The translations under genes were made by a program, and so were the position numbers. A stretch of 64,000 nucleotides of DNA from Alkaliphilus sp. NP8 (GTDB lineage Bacteria > Bacillota > Clostridia > Peptostreptococcales > Natronincolaceae): the NCBI GenBank assembly GCA_015978205.1, contig JADWMM010000031.1:17503-81502 (forward strand). Direction: 5' to 3'. This document shows positions 27,310-36,948 of the stretch, in pieces. Each line of letters opens with the position of its first letter. Position 1 is the first letter of the stretch. The notes under the pieces were generated by a model. That model worked only from the letters and a program-made list of their open reading frames with translations, had not been told where the DNA came from and made no database searches.

Positions 27310-27540
27310 ATTTATAGTATATCATATTTGTAAAAAATTATGCAAATATTTTCGCAAAAATTTCTGCTTAAGTTTTTGCGAAAATTCAACTAAAAACACA
27401 AACCCATAACACAATACATGTTGAAACAGAGTGTTTGATGTTTAAAAAATAAAGTCTAGAAATCGTTGTAAGTACGAGGCTTCAAATGTTACATATATAG
27501 CTTGAGTTAATTGTATAGCTATGTTACCAACTTAATGTAG

Positions 27541-27740
27541 GATAGTTTATAGTAATTTTAGTATAGGGTTATCAATAGGCTCCATATTTCATTTAATAGC
27601 AGATCTATTTGCAGGATCTGGAGTTTCATTATTTATTCATTTAGTAATAAAAGATTCTGTTTTCTGTTACAATTGGAGGGGCTATAGAAAATTTAATATG
27701 TGTACTAACTAGTTTATTGTTATTTATATTTTTAATATAA
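27541..27740 (+). pseudogene. 3' fragment of a DUF457 hydrolase gene
   Basis: This stretch closely matches the last third of the intact gene at 24,661-25,236 (its region from about 25,035). The segment coding for GLSIGSI and the HLIADLF motif is clear, then a one-base loss breaks the frame and the copy ends at the equivalent stop. There is no 5' part and no ribosome site. It is a dead partial duplicate or the scar of a recombination event about 2.5 kb from the parent. The remainder of 26,924-28,083 outside locus A shows no gene. Confidence 0.75.
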
Positions 27741-27937
27741 TATGAAATTTATTTATTAAATAGTTTAATTTTTGTGGATGTACTTTAACTGAAGTAGATT
27801 ATTTAATATATTTGCAGTGATAGGATCATATCATGTTAGATTATATAGAGGTTCTAAATGTGAGAAATGTTTTATTTTGTATATAAACTGAAGTTAAGTT
27901 GGTGATATTCTTTTTTTATTATATAACTTGTATAAAA

Positions 27938-27946
27938 TGATATAAT
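27938..27946 (+). promoter_or_regulatory. Candidate extended -10 promoter upstream of the OLD gene
   Basis: TGATATAAT at 27,938-27,946 is a perfect extended -10; the -35 is poor. It lies about 138 bp upstream of ATG 28084, which also has a good GGGGGAGAAG ribosome site. Confidence 0.4.
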
Positions 27947-28083
27947 TCGACAAAAAAAACATTAAAAGTAATGTATCATGGTGAGAGTAGAAGTAGTAAT
28001 AATAATTTTTTAAAGTTCAGATGATGTTTAATGACAAAGATTTGAATTAATAGAGAATTTAGAAAAAACAAGGGGGAGAAGTT

Positions 28084-30176
28084 ATGTATATAAAAAGTCT
28101 AAAAATAGTAAACTTCAGGAAATTTGGAGATAAAAAAAATGTATTAGAACTAGTAAAGCCAAAATCTAGTCTTGAAAACAATAAAAGTGAGAATACAAAT
28201 GTTGCGAAAGCAACAACATTAATTGTTGGGAAGAATAATTCAGGAAAAACTACTATTGCAGTGGCATTAAATAAAATAATAAAAAATGAAAATTTTAAAT
28301 CTACAGACTTTAATTTTTTTATCTAAAAAGCTTATTAGATAAATATATACAAAATGAGTTTGAAACAATTCCAGTTATTGAATTTGAAGTTATACTAGGT
28401 ATTGATAACAGTAGTGATAACTTAATTAATAACCTTGCTCCTTTTATTAGTATTGAAAATATTGATGAAGAGAATGAACATACTGAAATTCAAATAATAT
28501 TAAAATACGAAATAAAAGAAGAAAATAAATTCAAAGAAAATGTTCAGTTAATTATTAATAAATATAATAAAGAAGATGAAACTCAATATAAATCCTTATT
28601 TAAGGAATTTTTAAAATTAATAGATGAAACGAAATTTCAGGTGAATTACTATAAACATAAAGATCAATCAACGCGTATAAGTAAATTTAAAATTGATCAG
28701 TTGATTAATATTAAGCCAATTACTGCAAATAGAGATTTAAATGATAACTGTTTATCTAAGACATTTAATAAAATTATTGCTTATAGATATAATCTAAAAG
28801 ATAATTCAGAACAATTTACCAAACTAAATAAGCATATAACTGATATTAATGAAACTATAACAGAACAGATTTCGAGTTCTCATACAGATTCTATTAATGA
28901 AACATTATACAAAATTGAATCAAATAAAAAGTTAAAAGTAGAATTGAGTTCAGAGTTAACTTTTGACAAATTAATGAGTAATCTTATTCGATATGAATAT
29001 GCTGAAAAAGAATTTAATATTCCAGAAGAGCAGTTTGGGTTAGGATATTCTAATTTGATGACAATAATAGGGCAATTGATTGAATACATTGATAAATATC
29101 AAGATGAAGATTATCAAGGAAAAATAAATCTCATATGTATAGAAGAACCAGAAGCGTTTATGCATCCACAAATGCAAGAGTTATTTATTAAACATATTGA
29201 TGATGCAGTTTCTTATCTTTTAAAGAACACACAGAAAAAAATTAATAGCCAAATTATTATAACAACACATTCTTCTCATATATTAAACAGTAAAATTCAT
29301 AGTGGTAATTCTTTTGATAATATTATATATATATTTGATACAGATAATTATTCTAAAGTTGTTAACTTAGATGATAAAAAAGTTAGAAATGATGAAATAG
29401 AAGAAAAAAATGAAAATGAGACAGCTGAAGAGTATAAAAGTAGAAAAACTAATGAACTTAAATTTTTGAAAAAACACATTAAATATAAGGTTTCAGAGTT
29501 GTTTTTTTGTGATGCAGCGATTTTTGTTGAAGGTATTACTGAAGAAACAATTCTTTCTTACTTTATTGATAGTGATAAGGAATTGAATAAATATTATATC
29601 TCTATTTTTAATATAGATGGTGCACACGGCCATATTTATCATCCTTTAATTAAATTATTAAAAGTTCCTACTTTGATTATTACTGACTTAGATATAAAAA
29701 GAACAGACCAAGAGAAAGAAGAATATACGCAAATAAAAACATTAGATAATAGATCAACAACTAACAGGACCATTATTAAGTTTAATAATGGTGATGATAT
29801 TAGTAAAATAAATAAATGTTTTAAGGATGAAAATATAAATCTTACTTTTCAGAATAAAATAAATGGTTACTATGCAACTAGTTTCGAAGAATCTTTAATA
29901 CTAACAAATTATAAAAGTGATATTATAAATAACGTTTTAAAAAGGATCAAAAAGCAAATATATGCTAACATTGTAGGCAGAGAAGAAGATAGACAAAATT
30001 TAAAAGAAAACTCGTATAAATTACAAAAAAAACTTTCAAATAGCAAAAGTAATTTTGCTAATGAATTACTATATGAAATAATTATAAATGATGACATTGA
30101 GAATAAGTTAAAGTTACCAAGTTATATAATTGATGGGCTTGAATGGTTGAAAAGTGAATTAAAAGGAGGTAACTAA
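28084..30176 (+). pseudogene. OLD-family ATPase/TOPRIM nuclease (GajA-like), frameshifted at a T tract
   Basis: Two pieces form one OLD-family gene of about 697 codons. Piece 1 (28,084-28,326) has Walker A VGKNNSGKTT (about residues 50-59). The frame then breaks in a seven-T run at 28,314-28,320. One extra T would read ..NFFYLKSLLDKY.. and continue open to 30,176. Piece 2 shows the ATPase signature ICIEEPEAFMHPQM and TTHSSHIL. TOPRIM nuclease motifs AIFVEGITEE and LIITDLDIKR follow. With the helicase 2 bp downstream this is a class 2 OLD/Gabija-like anti-phage pair. It could be a true mutation, phase variation, slippage rescue or a sequencing error. Confidence 0.8.
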
Positions 30177-30178
30177 AG

Positions 30179-32263
30179 ATGAGTTTATCAAAGATATCTC
30201 CCACAGTAAAAGAAGAAGAGATAGCGATTCAAAATCAAATTTATAACTCCATAGATAACTATCAAAGTATTATTTTTAGTGCTGGTGCTGGTGCTGGTAA
30301 AACACATTCATTAATCGAGAGTTTAAAATATATTATTAAAAACTATGGAGACAAGCTAGAATACTATAATCAAAAAGTTATGTGTATTACTTATACTAAT
30401 GTTGCAAAAAATGAAATAAAAGAGAGACTAGGCCAATCTGAACTAATTGAAGTATCTACAATTCATGATAGGTTATGGGCGTTAGTTAAAAATTATAATA
30501 ATAAATTGATAGATATACATATTGAAAAATTAAATGATGAACTTTCTATTTTAGAGTTTAATTTGAATGAAAATCAAGATGAAAAGATAAAAAAAGAATT
30601 TGCAGTTTTTCGTAATTTATCTGACGAATTAAAACATTCATTTAAAAACTTAATGATATCCCAAAAAGATTTATTCTATAATAATTATAATAATAATGCA
30701 AAAGATTTTAAAGAAGTTTTTAGAGATTCATTAGAACAATATCCAAATATTTTGAAGAACGTTAAAAACTTTAAAAAAATTGTAAATACTATTATTAAAA
30801 TAGAAAAATATTTAAAATGTATAGAGAATATTAATAAAAAAAATGATGGATATAGGATGATTAAATATGATTCCAAATATAATTCAGATATTCTTCATAG
30901 AATGATAATTAGTCATGATACATTATTAGAATACACACTAAGTTTAGTTGAAAAATATGATCTATTTAAACAGATTATAATAGACAGCTATCCATATATA
31001 TTAATTGATGAATATCAAGACACAAATAATAGAGTTATTCAAATAATGAAGTATATTGCTGATTATGCTGAAAAAATAGGGCATAAACTTTTTGTTGGTT
31101 ATTTTGGAGATGTAGCACAAAATATTTATAATGATGGAGTTGGAATTAAAATAAGCCAAATTCACTCAGGTTTAATTAAGATATATAAAAAACATAACAG
31201 AAGGTCGCATAAAGAAGTAATTGATGTTATTAACAACATTCGAAATGATGATATTGTTCAAGAATCTATTTATGAAGACTGTTCTGGAGGTTCTGTTAAA
31301 TTTTATTTTGGAAAAAACGATGATAAACAAAAATTTATTGAAAAATATAAAAAAAAATGGAGAATTTCTTTAGATAATAAATTACATTGTTTGGTACTAA
31401 CTAATAGACTTTTAGCCGAATTTAGTGGGTTTAAAGATGTTTATTACTGTTTTTATAATACCGAATACTACCAAAATAATTATGAACAGATAAATACTGA
31501 ATTGATAAGTAATGATTTATCTAAACTTGGAAGTATTCCTAAATTTTTTTATAATATAATTAAGTTTAAGGTAGATTTAGAAAATCCTAGAAGTTTTATA
31601 ACTAATTTAATTGATGAGGAAATATATTCTAAATTAACTTTTTCTGAATTAAGAGAATTAATAAGAATACTAAAAACTTTAGAAGGAAATTCTTTGGGAG
31701 AATATGTTAAATCAATTTTTCAAAAATATAAAGAAACAAAGAATAAATATTATAAACAAATGATAAGCAAACTAATGAATTTAGAAGTTAATTCTTACCA
31801 AGGTTTTTTTAACTATTTGATGGATGAATTATTTTATAATTTAAAAGATGAAGAGTATGTTGTTGCAAATGAAAAATTACAAAATCTCCTGAATGTTGAC
31901 TTATATCAATACTTTTTATGGTACGAATTTGTTAATGGTGGATATGACGCCGATGTTAATTTTCATACATATCATGGTACAAAAGGGTCTGAATTCGATA
32001 ATGTAATCATATTTATGGAAAATGATTTCGGTATAAGAAACAAAAATAAATTTTCTAATTTCTTTGGAAATTACAATAACATAGATTCTCTTGATACAAA
32101 AATGAGACAAAACTTTGATAATACAAAAAACTTGATATATGTATCATGCTCCAGAGCAATTAAAAATTTAAGAATTTTGTATCTTGATGATATATCGGAT
32201 TTTAGTAAAGGTGTTGAAGCAATTTTTGGAGAATTTAAGGAATTTAAAACTTCCAGTGTTTAA
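30179..32263 (+). CDS. UvrD/PcrA-like helicase, partner of the OLD nuclease (GajB-like)
   Basis: The product has 694 aa. Superfamily 1 helicase motifs occur in order: FSAGAGAGKTHS (Walker A, about residues 34-45), CITYTNVAKNEIKERL (Ia), LIDEYQDT (II), TYHGTKGSEFDNVII (V) and YVSCSRAIKNL (VI). The start lies 2 bp after the OLD gene stop behind AGGAGG, so the two are coupled. In Gabija the helicase-like GajB binds the GajA nuclease and senses DNA ends or nucleotides. This protein is longer than typical GajB (about 500 aa), so the exact subtype is uncertain. Confidence 0.8.
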   Translation: MSLSKISPTVKEEEIAIQNQIYNSIDNYQSIIFSAGAGAGKTHSLIESLKYIIKNYGDKLEYYNQKVMCITYTNVAKNEIKERLGQSELIEVSTIHDRLWALVKNYNNKLIDIHIEKLNDELSILEFNLNENQDEKIKKEFAVFRNLSDELKHSFKNLMISQKDLFYNNYNNNAKDFKEVFRDSLEQYPNILKNVKNFKKIVNTIIKIEKYLKCIENINKKNDGYRMIKYDSKYNSDILHRMIISHDTLLEYTLSLVEKYDLFKQIIIDSYPYILIDEYQDTNNRVIQIMKYIADYAEKIGHKLFVGYFGDVAQNIYNDGVGIKISQIHSGLIKIYKKHNRRSHKEVIDVINNIRNDDIVQESIYEDCSGGSVKFYFGKNDDKQKFIEKYKKKWRISLDNKLHCLVLTNRLLAEFSGFKDVYYCFYNTEYYQNNYEQINTELISNDLSKLGSIPKFFYNIIKFKVDLENPRSFITNLIDEEIYSKLTFSELRELIRILKTLEGNSLGEYVKSIFQKYKETKNKYYKQMISKLMNLEVNSYQGFFNYLMDELFYNLKDEEYVVANEKLQNLLNVDLYQYFLWYEFVNGGYDADVNFHTYHGTKGSEFDNVIIFMENDFGIRNKNKFSNFFGNYNNIDSLDTKMRQNFDNTKNLIYVSCSRAIKNLRILYLDDISDFSKGVEAIFGEFKEFKTSSV

Positions 32264-32577
32264 AGAGTCCTAAATGTTAAATAAAAAAAGCTTTCAAGCA
32301 TCACATAGTAGAAGAGTAAATTATAATAAGGTTTAATGAAATTATTTAATCAATTACAATAATGCTATAATTACTTTGATACATAAAATATAAAATAGAT
32401 TAGATAGTATAACTTGTAAGTATTAATAAATGCTTTATTTATTATAATTTACTATGTTTACACTTAACTTTTAAAATATATTGTTGTTTTTTGTATAAAA
32501 TTGACAAAATATAAAGGTCAAATTAAATATTTATAGAATAATAATGTTATATAAATATTAAAAGACAAGGTGATTTT
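32264..32577 (+). promoter_or_regulatory. 314-bp gene-free gap with a candidate -35
   Basis: Very AT-rich, with no convincing ORF. TTGACA at 32,501-32,506 is a perfect -35, but the -10 at the right spacing (TAAATA, 32,524-32,529) is poor. It probably holds the promoter of the NERD-helicase gene. No hairpin terminator for the upstream helicase is obvious. Confidence 0.35.
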
Positions 32578-35109
32578 ATGGCGTATATGGTACCAGATGT
32601 AATAACAAATTATTCAACAGAAGGAGAGCAGAGGGTTTTTTATTTTTTAAAAGATAAATTACCAGATGATTATATAGGTTGGTATGAATTAGACGTGGAA
32701 GACAGGTATCCTGATTTTGTAATTTTAGGACCAGAAATAGGAATATTAATTTTGGAAGTGAAAGATTGGTCTGTAGATAATATTACTTCTTTTAATCAAG
32801 AATATTTTTATTTAAACTTGAACGGTGTAAGAAAGCAGTTTAGTAACCCTCAAAAACAAGGGAAGAACTTTAAAGATAAAATAGCAAATAAAGTAAAGAA
32901 TTCTCTCAGATTACAAAACTTATATGAACATATTAGAATTAATAACGCTATTTGTTTTCCTAATATAACACGTGAAGAATATAGAAACTTGAAAGACTAT
33001 AGTACAGGAGAAGAAGCCTCTAAACTTATAAAAGAAGAAATTATACTATTTAAAGATGATTTGGAGAATATAAATGAGCCTGATACTTTAAGACGTAGCT
33101 TAATTAGTTTACTTCAATATAAGCCTAGACAGAATTTATCATCAGAAGTTATAAATCAAGTAAGAGGAGCTTTAGATTCTAATATAATAGTTAAAGATAG
33201 CACATCGCCTATTATAAAAATGCTTGAAATTGAACAAGAACAAATCGTAAAAAGATACCCATTAGGGAATACTCTATTAAGAGGAAATGCGGGAAGTGGT
33301 AAGTCTGTTATTTTATATAAAAGAGCCAAGTATTTGTATCACAAATTTAATGAAAGTAGTATTTTAATTTTATGTTTTAATAAAGCATTGGCTGCTTACT
33401 ATAGAGATAAAATTTTTAGCGATATCAAAGGAGTTAATGATAATTTAAATCCAAGAATATGTATAAAACACTATCATGAGTTTAGAAATGAAGATAATAA
33501 ATATGATTTTATATTTATAGATGAGGGACAAGATTTCAAATTTAATTGGTATGAAAAGATAGAAAATAGCCTTTCAAAAAATCAAAATAGTCATGTTTTT
33601 ATAGCTTCAGATGGAGCACAACTTATATATGATAGGAAGGAGTATAGCTACAAAGACATAGGAATTGAATTTGATCATACGATTACATTAAAAGATAACT
33701 ATCGAAATACATCTGAAATATGCAGCTTTGCAGAGAAATTTCTTTTTACTGATACAGAAATTACAGGGGACTTAAATAAATCAGTTTACGATAATAAATA
33801 TCTAACAAAAACATTAAAAAAATATAGAAATGGTAAACTACCAGTAGTACGTAAATTTAAAAGTACCGAAGAAGAATATGAGTTTATATCGTCTGAAATT
33901 ACGAAGCTACACAAACAAGGAGTACAATATGCAAAAATAGGAATATTGATTTTTAGCAAGAAAGATTTTAGTACTATAAAACAAAAGTTTAATCAGTTTC
34001 CCCTCAATTTTATAAATCAACCTAATTCGAGTTATAAATTTAATGATAATAATGTTCAAGTTGCAGTTGTAAACAGTTCAAAAGGTTTAGAATTTGATTA
34101 TGTATTTTTATGTGGATTTCACTCTAATCACTTAAATATACCAAGAGAGAAGAAAAAAGTTTATGTAGGAATGACAAGAGCTGTCAGAGAATTAAATATA
34201 GTATATTCTGAAACAAATGCGTCAGATATAACAGATTTAATAGAGACAGCTTATGAAGGTTTTAAAAATGAGAATGATACAGAAATCAAGCTTAACTATT
34301 ATGAACAACTTATTCAAGATCAATATGAAAAATTACAGCTTGATAAAGAACTAATTGAAAGAGAAAGAGAAAGTATTGAAAAGGATAAGCTTGATATTGA
34401 GAAGAAGAAAGAAGAACTTAATATGTTAGGTACTGATTTAGCTAATAAAAAGGTTCAATTAGAAGAAGATAGATCTTTATTATTGCAAAAGGAGAAAGAG
34501 TTAGAAAGATTAATGCTACAAACTCAGAATGAACAAACAAATGTTAAAGAACATAGCAAAAATACACCAAAGAGAAAAAGGAAGTTTGCAAAGATAGCTG
34601 CAGTAATAATGATAGTATTTGCAGTAACCACTCAACGTGATATTATAATATCTAATATTTTAAAAAGTGAATACTTTAACCAAATTAGTGCTACTGCAGA
34701 ACAAGAACATTTAATAGAGTTTGACATTGTGTCTATGGATGATATAACTAGTACATATACATATATATATATTGATGACGAGATTTTAAAAATTGATGAC
34801 CAGGAGATGAAAGGATATTATAAAAATGGATTTAAGATGTATATTACACATTCAAATAATGAGGACTATATGTTAAATCTTGAAGGAGAATTTAAAGAAC
34901 AATCTACAAGAGAGTACACTCATATTAATAAAAAGATACCTTTAAATTATAATAAAATAGATTTCCAGTTCTCCAATGAAGCTGTTGAAGTTTCAATGAA
35001 CAACTTATCTTCTGAAAAGAATAATATAAATGAATATGTAGACTTTAAAGATGGAAAATTTATAATTACTTATGATTTAACAACTCATGAATTTATAAAT
35101 TTGAATTAA
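32578..35109 (+). CDS. NERD-domain/UvrD-like helicase with coiled coil and TM segment
   Basis: The product has 843 aa. The N-terminal NERD nuclease-like domain (about residues 10-130) carries STEGEQRVFYFL, PDFVIL and LILEVKDW. The helicase core has Walker A LRGNAGSGKSVILYKRA (about 234-250), FIFIDEGQDF (II), NSSKGLEFDYVFL (V) and YVGMTRAVRELNIVY (VI). A long coiled coil (about 580-655) leads to a basic patch, one hydrophobic segment (about 675-692) and a C-terminal domain of about 150 aa. NERD-helicases are often in defence islands; the membrane segment is unusual. AAGGTGAT precedes ATG 32578. Confidence 0.8.
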   Translation: MAYMVPDVITNYSTEGEQRVFYFLKDKLPDDYIGWYELDVEDRYPDFVILGPEIGILILEVKDWSVDNITSFNQEYFYLNLNGVRKQFSNPQKQGKNFKDKIANKVKNSLRLQNLYEHIRINNAICFPNITREEYRNLKDYSTGEEASKLIKEEIILFKDDLENINEPDTLRRSLISLLQYKPRQNLSSEVINQVRGALDSNIIVKDSTSPIIKMLEIEQEQIVKRYPLGNTLLRGNAGSGKSVILYKRAKYLYHKFNESSILILCFNKALAAYYRDKIFSDIKGVNDNLNPRICIKHYHEFRNEDNKYDFIFIDEGQDFKFNWYEKIENSLSKNQNSHVFIASDGAQLIYDRKEYSYKDIGIEFDHTITLKDNYRNTSEICSFAEKFLFTDTEITGDLNKSVYDNKYLTKTLKKYRNGKLPVVRKFKSTEEEYEFISSEITKLHKQGVQYAKIGILIFSKKDFSTIKQKFNQFPLNFINQPNSSYKFNDNNVQVAVVNSSKGLEFDYVFLCGFHSNHLNIPREKKKVYVGMTRAVRELNIVYSETNASDITDLIETAYEGFKNENDTEIKLNYYEQLIQDQYEKLQLDKELIERERESIEKDKLDIEKKKEELNMLGTDLANKKVQLEEDRSLLLQKEKELERLMLQTQNEQTNVKEHSKNTPKRKRKFAKIAAVIMIVFAVTTQRDIIISNILKSEYFNQISATAEQEHLIEFDIVSMDDITSTYTYIYIDDEILKIDDQEMKGYYKNGFKMYITHSNNEDYMLNLEGEFKEQSTREYTHINKKIPLNYNKIDFQFSNEAVEVSMNNLSSEKNNINEYVDFKDGKFIITYDLTTHEFINLN

Positions 35110-35176
35110 TATTAATAACTAAGTAGGTATTGTAGTTATATTACCATTATAAATTAAAAGAAAGGATTAGTATTAT

Positions 35177-35842
35177 ATGAATATGTATGATTTGATTAAG
35201 TACATCATTTGCGTATTAATGATTAGTCTAGTCCCAATATTCGCTATAACTGATTGGCAACTTCATAAAGGATATAATAGAAAACTTTGGAATAAGTGTA
35301 TGTTTATTCTAAAATATTTTGTAGCAATAATACATGAATTAATAATGTGGATGATTATGATATTTAATACCATAATATGTAATAACATAATATATAGTAA
35401 AAAATTTGGAGAGTTCTATTGGTTTAAACGTCAAGAAGTTCATTTAAATCTTAATAAAGCAAATATAGGTTCATTTAGAAAATTAAATAATATAACAAGA
35501 GTGAATGATTTATTAGATAGTATAAAGAAGTGTATAGAGAATGATATAGATGCTTTCAGAAACATTGATATATTAACAATTAGAACTCACAACAGAATGT
35601 TTGAAAATAATTATATAGATACTATTCGATTTATTACTTATAAAAAAAATAAAAGAGTGAAAGACACTAGACGGTTTCAATATATGTTATTTGAGATACC
35701 TTATAGATCATTAGAATATATATCAGACCGTAGCTATTTTAATAAATGTCGAAATGTTGAGGAATTTTATTATTATATAGATGTAAAACAAATAAGAGAG
35801 CATGTCTACAGAGGGAAACTTAAGTCAGTACAAAATTTATAA
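35177..35842 (+). CDS. Unknown membrane-associated protein
   Basis: The product has 221 aa. Two hydrophobic segments near the N-terminus (about residues 6-25 and 45-75) are followed by a basic soluble domain rich in Asn, Lys, Tyr and Arg. GAAAGGAT precedes the start. I do not recognise it. It lies between the NERD-helicase and peptide locus B, so it is part of the same accessory island, possibly a membrane effector; that is guesswork from position. Confidence 0.5.
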   Translation: MNMYDLIKYIICVLMISLVPIFAITDWQLHKGYNRKLWNKCMFILKYFVAIIHELIMWMIMIFNTIICNNIIYSKKFGEFYWFKRQEVHLNLNKANIGSFRKLNNITRVNDLLDSIKKCIENDIDAFRNIDILTIRTHNRMFENNYIDTIRFITYKKNKRVKDTRRFQYMLFEIPYRSLEYISDRSYFNKCRNVEEFYYYIDVKQIREHVYRGKLKSVQNL

Positions 35843-35983
35843 AGGATAGAAAAAATTTTATTAGTGTGAGTATAAGGAAATAATTTATTATGAAAGAATG
35901 GAAGAACTCTAAAGATTTAGAGAAATATTTCTTTTTATAGTTAAAAATATTAATATAGCATGAAACATAAATAAAAAAGGTTA

Positions 35984-35992
35984 TGATATAAT
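35984..35992 (+). promoter_or_regulatory. Promoter of peptide locus B
   Basis: Extended -10 TGATATAAT, followed by a leader that shares CTATCCTTCCAGGAG with locus A. No clear -35 is seen. Confidence 0.55.
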
Positions 35993-36031
35993 AAACCTAT
36001 CCTTCCAGGAGAGAAGGGAGGTGAGTCACAA

Positions 36032-36133
36032 TTGTCTCAACCAACACAAGACAAAGAGTACATAGTAAAACTTATAACAGCAATCGCAACTTTAATTACA
36101 GCAATAGCAACACTAATATCGGTAATAAAGTAG
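36032..36133 (+). CDS. Small hydrophobic peptide, putative type I toxin (locus B)
   Basis: TTG 36032 behind GGGAGGTGAG opens a 33-residue peptide: polar N-terminus SQPTQDKEY, then a hydrophobic Ile/Ala/Thr/Leu helix with two near-repeats (LITAIATLITAIATLISVIK). It is paralogous to the peptide at 27,122, with the same leader, start type, length and downstream hairpin, yet the 5' pairing sequence differs (AGTCACAATTGT versus ATCGTTGACTCA). That would make the two antisense pairs specific to their own mRNAs. Confidence 0.65.
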   Translation: MSQPTQDKEYIVKLITAIATLITAIATLISVIK

Positions 36134-36168
36134 AAAAAGCAGGTGTTCGCAGCACCTGCTTTTTCTTT
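36132..36168. terminator. Bidirectional terminator of locus B
   Basis: Stem AGAAAAAGCAGGTG pairs with CACCTGCTTTTTCTTT around a 7-nt loop. It is nearly the same stem as in locus A and would serve both strands. Confidence 0.85.
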
Positions 36169-36211
36169 TAGTCACAATTGTCCCAACACATATTTAATTA
36201 ATATGTTTCTT
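36136..36211 (-). ncRNA. Putative antisense RNA of locus B
   Basis: A minus-strand extended -10 TGGTATACT (fwd AGTATA at 36,218-36,223) would start a transcript near 36,211 that ends at the shared hairpin. The block ATATGRTATACTATRAATAA is conserved between loci A and B although flanking DNA differs, which argues that it is a selected promoter. Confidence 0.55.
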
Positions 36212-36281
36212 ATTCATAGTATACCATATTTATAACTTTTTACACAATAAAATAGAAACTATTTATAAACTCAATTTAATT

Positions 36282-36605
36282 ATGGAACTTTTTAAGAATA
36301 TAAATATTTTATTTGTTTCAAAACCTACGGTATCTGGAATAATACAATTTTCAATTATGTGGGGAATTATTGGCTATGTATATATAAAGAATAACCTTAT
36401 ATATATCAACCCTATTTTAAATATTTTATTCAAATATAATATTTATGAAGCTAAGATGGAATATACAGACGAAGAGAGTAGCATTACTTTTCATGCTAAC
36501 ATTTTAAGTAAAAAAGATGAATATATGTTTAGTTCAAATAAAGAAGTATATGTAATTAAAGAAAGCGATAATTTATACATTGAGGGAGGATGGAATGGTA
36601 ATTAA
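36282..36605 (+). CDS. Small membrane protein, unknown
   Basis: The product has 107 aa with one hydrophobic segment (about residues 17-40) and a polar C-terminus. The start has no clear Shine-Dalgarno site, and the gene begins only about 60 bp after the antisense promoter of locus B, so it may be a remnant. It overlaps the next small frame by 11 bp. Family not recognised. Confidence 0.35.
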   Translation: MELFKNINILFVSKPTVSGIIQFSIMWGIIGYVYIKNNLIYINPILNILFKYNIYEAKMEYTDEESSITFHANILSKKDEYMFSSNKEVYVIKESDNLYIEGGWNGN

Positions 36606-36822
36606 TAGAAATATTAACGAATATGATCGTCAAAACAAATTACTAAAATACTACATCAACAAAAACATGTCATCATCAAAAATAAAAGAACTGATAGAAA
36701 TTTTTATATTTTCACAACTCTACAAATTGTTTGATGAGATGGATATAGAATTTTTTACTGTATGTTACTTCCTTAAATATTTTGACCATAAGTTAGGGCA
36801 GTTTCACAAAGAGTTATTTTAA
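36595..36822 (+). CDS. Small soluble protein, unknown, possibly truncated
   Basis: ATG 36595 follows GGGAGGA (75 aa). The same frame stays open for about 35 more codons after the TAA at 36,820-36,822, which suggests that a nonsense mutation has shortened a longer gene. The product is helical and polar. It overlaps the preceding small gene. No family recognised. Confidence 0.35.
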   Translation: MVINRNINEYDRQNKLLKYYINKNMSSSKIKELIEIFIFSQLYKLFDEMDIEFFTVCYFLKYFDHKLGQFHKELF

Positions 36823-36948
36823 GAATTAAACTATATGTTAGACAATAAAGGGTTGATTGAAACTTTTAAACTCCTAACAGAGAATGGTAAAAGTATAATC
36901 AACTCTTTTTTATTTATTATCTATTTCACTTTCCATAACAAATCCTAA

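Larger units (their letters stand above)
36024..36187 (+). repeat. 18-nt direct repeats bracketing locus B
   Basis: AGTCACAATTGTCTCAAC at 36,024-36,041 covers the toxin start; AGTCACAATTGTCCCAAC at 36,170-36,187 lies in the antisense RNA (one mismatch). This is the same arrangement as the 17-nt repeats of locus A but with unrelated sequence. Confidence 0.85.

Noticed and set aside
27106..27333. 75-aa frame starting at 27,106 across the locus A peptide gene
   Set aside because: It reads the toxin peptide gene in another frame, then runs through the terminator hairpin; the Ser/Lys/Arg-rich product looks like out-of-frame translation, while the TTG 27122 frame gives a coherent membrane peptide conserved at locus B.
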